Source: Caprella mutica | Lineage: Eukaryota; Arthropoda; Malacostraca; Amphipoda; Caprellidae | NCBI GenBank assembly: GCA_947561585.1 | Contig: CANNZV010001477.1 | Span: forward strand, 1-64,000 | DNA: 64,000 nt | Direction: 5' to 3' | Shown here: in pieces, positions 51,001-60,000 of the stretch | Numbering within the stretch: the first letter of the stretch is position 1 | How the letters are laid out: every line of letters begins with the position of its first letter | Made by a program: the position numbers and the translations under genes | Notes under the pieces: model-generated | What the model saw: the letters and a program-made list of their open reading frames with translations, nothing else | Database searches by the model: none | Told to the model about the DNA's origin: nothing

Positions 51001-54000
51001 TTTCCAGATAGAATAATATTAGATAGATAAGAACCTTTTTAAGAAATAATATGTTAGAAATAGTTTCATAATTTTTTTTTAAAGTCTAATGTCCTTTGGG
51101 AAGTACTTTGGGTCGTTCAAAATCTAAAATTATTATGTGGAATGGCCTACATATATTTGTACGATTCTTATTGCCAGAATATGGTTATATGGAATAAATT
51201 TAAATATGTTTTTCTAAAGTCCTCCCCAAAGAATGTTGGCCGTTTAAAGGATAGGTCCTCTTTCGAATAATGTATCTGACGAGAATTTTTGAGATATTTC
51301 CGTTAAACGGCCGAATAAACGTATGTGTACTATAACATATATTAGAGCACATATTTGTGCATACATTAGTTAAACACAATTGTGATTTACAGAAAAAAAA
51401 CTTTTTTCTTCAAGCTTTCTTTACTTATTTATTACAAGAATATCAATAAAATTCTGTTTTGTTTTTCGCGCCCAAATGAATTAGGACAAAAATGATAACT
51501 GGCTACCAGTGATAGAATATGAATGAAGTGTCTGAACATCAAGCAGATAACAGTGTACAGGTCATTACTGTCAGGCTCAACAGTAACGAGTACCGTAAGT
51601 AGTCAGCTGATATGTTTATTTAGCACAACAACAAAGGAACATAATTACTGCGATGTGGTGCTAGCGTCGAGAGGCCTTTATTATTAAAATTCTGACACCT
51701 AGAAATGGTATTTAATAAGGATAAAGCGCCAATTACCGGTAGGAACTATTTACTGAGAGAAAAATTTCGTCTGATCAGTATTTATAGAAAATTGAATTAT
51801 CAAATTACATATATATTGATATTTTCAATTCGTTTTAATAAGTTTCTTACGATAATATTGATATGATAGACCTAAAATTCTTTCATTTTTGCTATCAAGA
51901 AATCTTTTTGATTAGAAATTTTCACGTACCTGAAGTTTAACTTTTCTGCGACTGTTAGAAAAATGTCCATCAGATAGCCACCGTAAATTGGAGAAATCGC
52001 TGGCACTGGAACGATCTCGTGAGGTATTGAAGACTTGTTCATGACATATATCCTGTCTGCATCTATTGAAGTAAAACCATCATTAGTGTCATCAGTAGAA
52101 AAACATTTCATGTTATATTGAAGTACAATAAAAGTCGAGTAATGAAGTAGTTTTCTATGTTTAAATTATTAAAAATGATATACGTCAAGAATTGTGCAAT
52201 AGTTATCCCTCAATGACCCTAGTTTTCTATGATTTTATTCATGGAAAACTACCTAGTGCTCCTGAGACATGAAGTGGAATTGAGTTATAAAGAAATCAAT
52301 ACTTCATAATTCAGTGTATATTGAAATAATGATGCTCACTGTGGTGGATCAATCTGCAGCTTGGTGTTTCATGTAACTTTAAACTCTCCCTTTCGATTGG
52401 ACCTCTGCATTCTTCAGGAAATGCTATGACATATGGTGGACCCTTCGGTGGAAAAAGATTTATTAACTTCAAAAAGAAAGAGACCGTTTAAATTGAAAAA
52501 CCTGAACCATTGATTCGAAGGAAACTTTACTACTTCGATTGAAGGTTCTCTCCCATTTTGAGATATGAGGGTTTAAAGTTATTTATTTCCTATGTATTAC
52601 TGTAAGATTGGGAACTTTGAAAAAAACTCGTGTTTTCACGGTTTTTGACCAATTTTGGTCAAAGATAGCCGTAATAATGTAGTTTGTTGTATCCGCTAGT
52701 TTGTTGCACTGCACACTTCATGATTGTTTAATGACCTGGCAGGGGGGTATGGGGGGCGGCACGCCCCCCATTTCACATATATCAGCATTGAAGAAATAAA
52801 TTGAAAATATCTCGGAAACTGGAAATATATTCGGTATATGTATTTAGGGAGGCGTGCCGCCCCCGAGCCCCCCTGACAGGTCATTATTTAAGTGTGCAGT
52901 ACAACAAACTAGCAGATACAACAAATTACATTACTGTTTCATGTAAAAAATCTATATTGTTTAAGTAATTTCAATGAAAACACGAGTTTTTTCAAAGTTC
53001 TCATTCCTTCAGTAATACATAGAAAATAAATAACTTTAAACCCGCATATCTCAAAAAGTATTAGTTTCTACAAAAAAACTGTTTAGATTATAGGATTCTA
53101 TGGGAAAAATACATATAAAAAATTACTTTGAATTAAATTTGATGGGGGTCGTCAAATGGGAAAGATCCAAATTGATTCCCAGCGAGATTGTAGACTACTT
53201 TTTGAAAATTATTCATGGGAAGATATCAATTTTCTTTATATAATTCACATTTCAATAAAATGAGAATATAGATACTTCATTCAGACTCACGAGTCTTGAA
53301 ACAACAGATATGAAATTGTTTCTGAAATCCATTGGTCCGTTTTTAGGCAGTGGGTACAGGTTAGCCTCAATGGTACTGTCGTTTGCGAACGAAATATGTC
53401 CCAATGTCGTGAAAACTGGAATTGTTGATGACTGGAAAGTGTAGATCTCTTCAACTTGTAAAGATCTCTCATTCTGATTGTAAATTAAACATAGATTCAC
53501 ATACACATAGAAAACACTACAGTAGAGCTCGTCTATAGTGAAATCCTGTATAATGAAAGAGTTTGGATGTACCCCGTATAGTGAACAAATTTTCTTTAGT
53601 CTGCCATAAAAAAGCCATCAGTTTTCTAAAACTGATCGTAATTCAACGCAGACTAAAGAAAAAGTTTTCACTATGCAGGGTACATCCTAACTCAATCATT
53701 ATATAGGACTTCACTATATAGGAGTTCACTACAGAGGAGTTCTACTGTATTGGAAATTAAGCACTTGGAGAAAGATTCAAATTTTTTTCTGATTATTCGC
53801 AATAAGATATATCAATTTTTAACACCAATATTAATTTGTTATCTATGAAATGACGCACTTTGAAGTATGTTGCCTGTAGCCAAGATGTCGTCACTGTGAA
53901 GTTTGTAGGCATGAAGCAGTGAAGTTTATAATTCTTCAATATAATGTTTTGGTAAAATGAAGTGGTGATGACGTCGTGCCAAATAAGTTTTCCCATCATA

Positions 54001-57000
54001 GCGTTCTCTTCTCCGGGAAGCAACAGGTAGATTATGCCCATTTTTTGGTTGAACCTGCAAAGAAACTTGATGAAATTTAATATGGATCATTCAGCAAATT
54101 TCAACTTATAAATCTTCAGTATAACCCTAGTGCTATCATCTAAAGTTCCAATTATAACACATAAAAAAATATATAGGTTGAATTTATCAACATTCATAAT
54201 TTTACCCCCTTCCTCACAAAAAAATTATAAATGCCCACAAAATCCAGTGGGCACACATGGTATGGTGTTCATTTCCAGCTTTTAGATAAAGTTCAATAGA
54301 GACTAATTTAATTCATAGGCACAATAAGACTAATCATATATTCTACTACTGTCATCACTCATTTCGTCAAAAGGAGGCAGCAAACATTACATTGTTCCAT
54401 ATTTTAGTGTTCCAGTGTAACTCTGTTTGCTGTCAGTCTAATATGCATAGTTCCGAAGATTTCATAGTTACATATACTCTCATATTCGAATTAGACTTTC
54501 ACAGGTACAATGATTTATACACACCAATACGGTGTAATGTAATAAATATCGCATACTAATGCTAATGGTACTTGCCATTAAATATTATGTATCTCTATCA
54601 AGTTATCGATTCTTGGCTTCTTTCGTTATGAATTAATTAGGTGGTACCTACCTGGTTCCTTCTGATTGTCTCTATGATTTCTAAACATGTAACTTAATTA
54701 GTTTGAATTTAGTATTTAGTAGACTTAATCTATCTTTACCTGGGTATTTAGTAGACTTAATCTATATCTTTCTCTGGGTATTTAGTAGACTTTATAGCCC
54801 CCAGGGGCTCTATCCTAAAGCTGTCTGTGGTGAATGGAAGAGAAGGGGGGTGGCGTCCCTTGGGCCCCGAACTGTTGTAATTTGGATTATGGATTGTCTT
54901 TTTTCAATTTTACCATGTTTATCATTTTTTTAACGCTACTTGCAGTTTTAGAGGATAGCGCAAGGGTTATGCTCTTCAACTCTTAGGTCTTCGATTTTTG
55001 GGTTAGGTAGGCTCGTAGGCTTCATTTATTATCACCTCTTCATTTTCCTCTTCCATCCGTGAGTGCAGCCACCGGTGCTTGTGTCCCGTTTCGTCACATT
55101 CCTTGGTAAGTGACTGTATTCAATAATTCACGGAGTAGCTTCGTTCATGGAGCCACTTTCCTTTCTGACTGTTTCTTCTAGTCCCTTGTGTTTAATTTCC
55201 TTATGACGTCAGCGATATAGCCTTTGGTTCCGAAGCAGACGTTAAACCCCTACTAAATTAATTAATTAGTAGACTTAATATATCTTTACCTGGGTATTTA
55301 GACTTAATCTACCTTTACCTGGGTATTCAGTATACTTAATCAATATTTACCTGGGTATTCAGTAGACTTAATCTATCTTTACCTGGGTATTCAGTAGACT
55401 TAATCAATATTTACCTGGGTATTCAGTAGACTTAATCTATCTTTACCTGGGTATTCAGTAGACTTAATCAATATTTACCTGGGTATTCAGTAGACTTAAT
55501 CTATCTTCACATTGGTATTCAGTAGACTTAATCAATATTTACCTGGGTATTCAGTAGACTTAATCTATATTTACCTGGGTATTCAGTAGACTTAATCTAT
55601 CTTTACCTGGGTATTCAATAGACTTAATCTATCTTTACCTGGGTATTCAGTAGACTTAATCTATCTTCACATTGGTATTCAGTAGACTTAATCTATCTTT
55701 ACCTGGGTATTGTACTCAGGCTCAAAGACTCGTAGCTCTCCCTGTGGGTTATAGACGTAGTCATCAGTTCCTTTGCATCACATTTGCCCGCGAAGATGAA
55801 CCCACGTATCAATCCCTGTCTCAAAGCCATAATTGCAGGGTGTTTCGAATCTGCCAAAAGAAAATATTTGCCCCATAGAGATAGATATGGTGAGGAAAGA
55901 AAAAAACTAAGTAGGTTGGTTGGAAGGTTGAAAATATAGTAGAACTCTTCTATATAGTGGACTCCTTTATAGTGTATGTAGAGTCTTCAGTGAGAGAACT
56001 ACCCTCTATGGTGAACAAATTTTCTTTACTCCGTCATTAATAGTATCAGTTTTAGAAAACTAATGGTCATTTTATGGCAGACTAAAGGAAATTTGTTCAC
56101 TATACGGGGTAGTTCTCTTACTCAGGACTCTACGAGTCTACATTCACTATATAGGAGTTTTACTGTAATATACTGTCAAAAATCATTACAGATAAAAATC
56201 TACAAACATTAATATTCATATTTCATTAATGATATTGAGTATCTTCTTTGGATTTCTCCACAAAATATTTTTTATTCTGCTACTGACTCTTAACTACTTT
56301 TTGCTAAGTATCAATCGATAGTTAGGTAGGTTTACTTTATTTCGCGTTGACACCGAGCAAAGGTAGCATAATTAGCTTATAAATAGCACGCTATAGAGTC
56401 AATACACTGTTATGCGAGTGTAAATACTATAAAATAGATTGCTAGCACGAAATCTACGTTAATTCACGCAAATTTATTCGACGTGAAAGACTTACTGAAA
56501 TATTTAGAGATTCAATACGGGCTTTAGTCGACTAGATAAGATATGTAAAGGGCCGTACACACGCAGGGTTTTTAGGTCTTTCCACCTCCTACTTTTTCCA
56601 TGTGAATATAAGAAAAAAACTATGTAATTATTATTTATTTTAGTTGGTATCCATGATACTTGCTGGTATCATGGATACCAATAAATATAAAATAATAACA
56701 ATTTTTAATATGATTCAAAAGTCTTGTGGAAAAAGTAGGAGGAGCTTAGCAAAAAGTCTGGTGGAAAGACTTAAAAATCCCTGCGTGTGTACGGCCCGTT
56801 ACATGTCACAGACTTGCTAGAACATGTGTTAATAACTAGTTGTGTGAATTCGCTTTGCATCTCTTAGTATCTACAAATGATATACTATACTTATAAATTA
56901 ATGAGTGCCCAGCTCTGTAATTAACTCATGATTGTCTTCTCATAATTGAAATAATAATTTGCCTTCCTTTGTAAATAACTCTTCAATAATTGAATATTAA

Positions 57001-60000
57001 ATATAAATAATAAAATAATTCTACATAAAAATGTTTCAATCTACAAATAAATAAATTTTTAATTCAAATCATAAATTGAAATATTTAAATTATGTTTTAA
57101 TTTATATTAGGTATATTCTCACCCATTATAAGCTTTACTATAGAATATATTATCCTATACAATTCATCGTGGTTTATCATATTTACTTAATTAATTTACT
57201 GCATATTACCTTCACCCTTTTATTTAAATAAAGTTTTTTGTAAATATGAAACTTAATTTTTTTCCAAAAGGTCAGTGAACCTCGAAATTAAAAGAAATGA
57301 GTTTATTACAAAATATTATAAGTCTATGATTATTAATCTGAAAATCGCATATTTTTTAGTCAGTATATATTTTTATACGCTTTTAAAGTTCTTATACTCA
57401 TTATGGTCAATAGTACGAAACACTTCTATGACGCTGAAGAAAAAGATTGTACGCTCTTTGTTTTGATTTTCGGTTGGAATTTTAATGAACGAACATTGGC
57501 ATGTTCGGTCTTCCTCCAAGCTGTGAATTAATATTTAAATTAAATTAAGGTTTCTATAATGAGTTTCTCCTATTTTCTACCTTTACCCGAATATTCAATA
57601 GATTATACCTATTGTAAATAAATAGAGAAGTATGCTAAGTTTCGAATTCATTGACGGTGAACTTGATCCATTCTTCAGAAACGATGCAAACAAATGACGT
57701 CGCACAGAGTACTGTCAAATATTATTAGGTGAATATTAAAAGTAAATAGAGTGCAAAACGTGATAAAAACAACTTGATATAAGTTAATTTTCTTGAAAAT
57801 GCACATTTAACTGAACAATAGATTTTTTTATTTAAAAACAAGTGAAAACTATTTTTTGTGTGACGTCACTCATAATATTTTCAGATGTTCCAATATTGTA
57901 CTTGGTTACTTCTCTATTTATTTACTATGATTATACCTACCTATTACCTAGCCAGGTGTCATTCAAGAGAAACGGCGTACATAAAAAATTATTATTGATA
58001 GCTTACCTAGTATTGACTATAATATTTTTTAAACATATAGAAAAAAATAAAGGTTATCAACTTTTATGAGAGTAAGAGCAAAATAACAATTTAATAAAAA
58101 AAAATTAAATGATTGAACATTTCTGTTGAACGATTCAGCCGTTAATGTACAGCGATCATTTCTGAAACATAATTAAGAAATAATTTTCAGGTAGTCTGAT
58201 TTTTTGATGAATTTTAGCAGTGTACCATTAATATTCAAATGGACTCTAATATGCAAGGACCTTTATATTTCTATAATGGAAATGGACCTTTATATTTCTA
58301 ATGGAAATGGACCTTTATATTTCTAATGGAAATGGACCTTTATATTTCTAATGGGTGTATTTTGTAAAGAGTTTGCAATCATGTCCACTTTTAGGGAAGA
58401 CGTAATGTCCACTTTCTTATCTTTTGAAATGATAGATGTGTCATATAAGTTATTAAACATATTTATCAGTGGCACTGGAAAAGTTTTTGGTTAATCATTA
58501 TATAGGTAGGTACCATGAGAGAAAATTGGCCCATAAAAGGTAAAGTTGAGTCTCTCTTAATCTTCTGTGGCCCCACCATAACATTCTCTCAGAAATCGGC
58601 TTCCAGCATTTTGTAGAGAATCGAATTGAAATTCGAATGCAAATAACCCCAATGTCGCAGCTTAATATAGTTGGAGTTCACTACTTTTAAAAAACGGTTC
58701 GAATTTCGAATACCTCATTTTCTATGCGTCTAATCGAAAAAAAAATCGAAAAATACATACAAAGTTTCATAAACATTTTTTTCATACGAAATTTGCCATC
58801 AAGATTTTTGACACTATTAACTTATCTATTGCTGAAATAAAATAAATCGATAAAATTTTCAAATTTTTCCATGTACGGTCCCCTTAATCTTCTATGGCCC
58901 CACCATAACTTTCCCTCTTTGTAGGGATCTTTCATGTTTTGGGAATACCACCAAATTAGATTTTAATTGTTATTTTCTTTTGTATTTTTGGCCAAAGAAT
59001 CCGAAAATCATAACCGTTTTTTGTAGAAAATCTATTTTTTTTTGAGCTATTAGGGTTTTGAAGTTATTCATTCATATCTATTACTGATGTAGTAATAACT
59101 CAAACATTATTGATTTATTGATTTTTTATTTTAAGCTGTAACGTAGTTTTTGTATTCGCTAATTTATTATACTGCACACTTCATGATTGTTTGATGATCT
59201 GGTAGGGGGGCTCCGAGGGCGGCATGCCATCCTGTATATAAATATATCTGATATTTTCCATTTATTACTTCAATACTGACATATAAATGTAAATTGGGGG
59301 GACTGCCACCCCCAAACCCCCCTGCAATTTCATTAAACAATAATGTAGTGTGCAGTACAACAAACTAGTGGATACAACAAACTAGATGACGGCCATCATA
59401 TGTTAAGATTCTTCAAAAGCAGGAGAAATTTCCAACTTTGCGTTTCAACAGTAATAAATAGGGAATAGATAACTTTAAACCCTCATAGGTAAAAATTATT
59501 AGTTTCTACTAAAAACAGATTATTTTATATGTGTGAAACAGAAGAGACTCCTTTGTAGGCTTTTCTTTCAAACACGGAAAGTGAAATATTTTAGTATCAT
59601 GACTTTAGAAAATAAAAAAGAATAATTGAACCTATATTATAAATATTTCAAATTTAGATTGGATGTATGTTGAATGTTGATGTTCGTTTCCTTAAATACT
59701 ATTCCTACAATTCTTGAGTAAATAATTATGTCCATGTATCACCGTAAGGTTTACTTATTACTTTTTCCTCGTCGGTTCCGGAACTCAATAATATTATAAT
59801 TTCTTTTCATTCATTATTGTTTTTTTTTCACTTCTTAAAGGTACATTTGCATACAGCGATTGTTGCGATCCTCGCCCAGAAATCCTCGCCCACCAATAGG
59901 AATACATTGAGTGCTCAGCGATGATCGCTCATTTCAAAACAGTTCCATATAGGAATAACATTGTATTAGTGCTAAGCGAGCGTCGCTGAGCGATTATCGC

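Noticed and set aside
57842..58069. 75-residue hydrophobic plus-strand frame
   Set aside because: It starts within the mariner-derived MITE; the hydrophobicity reflects AT-rich codons.
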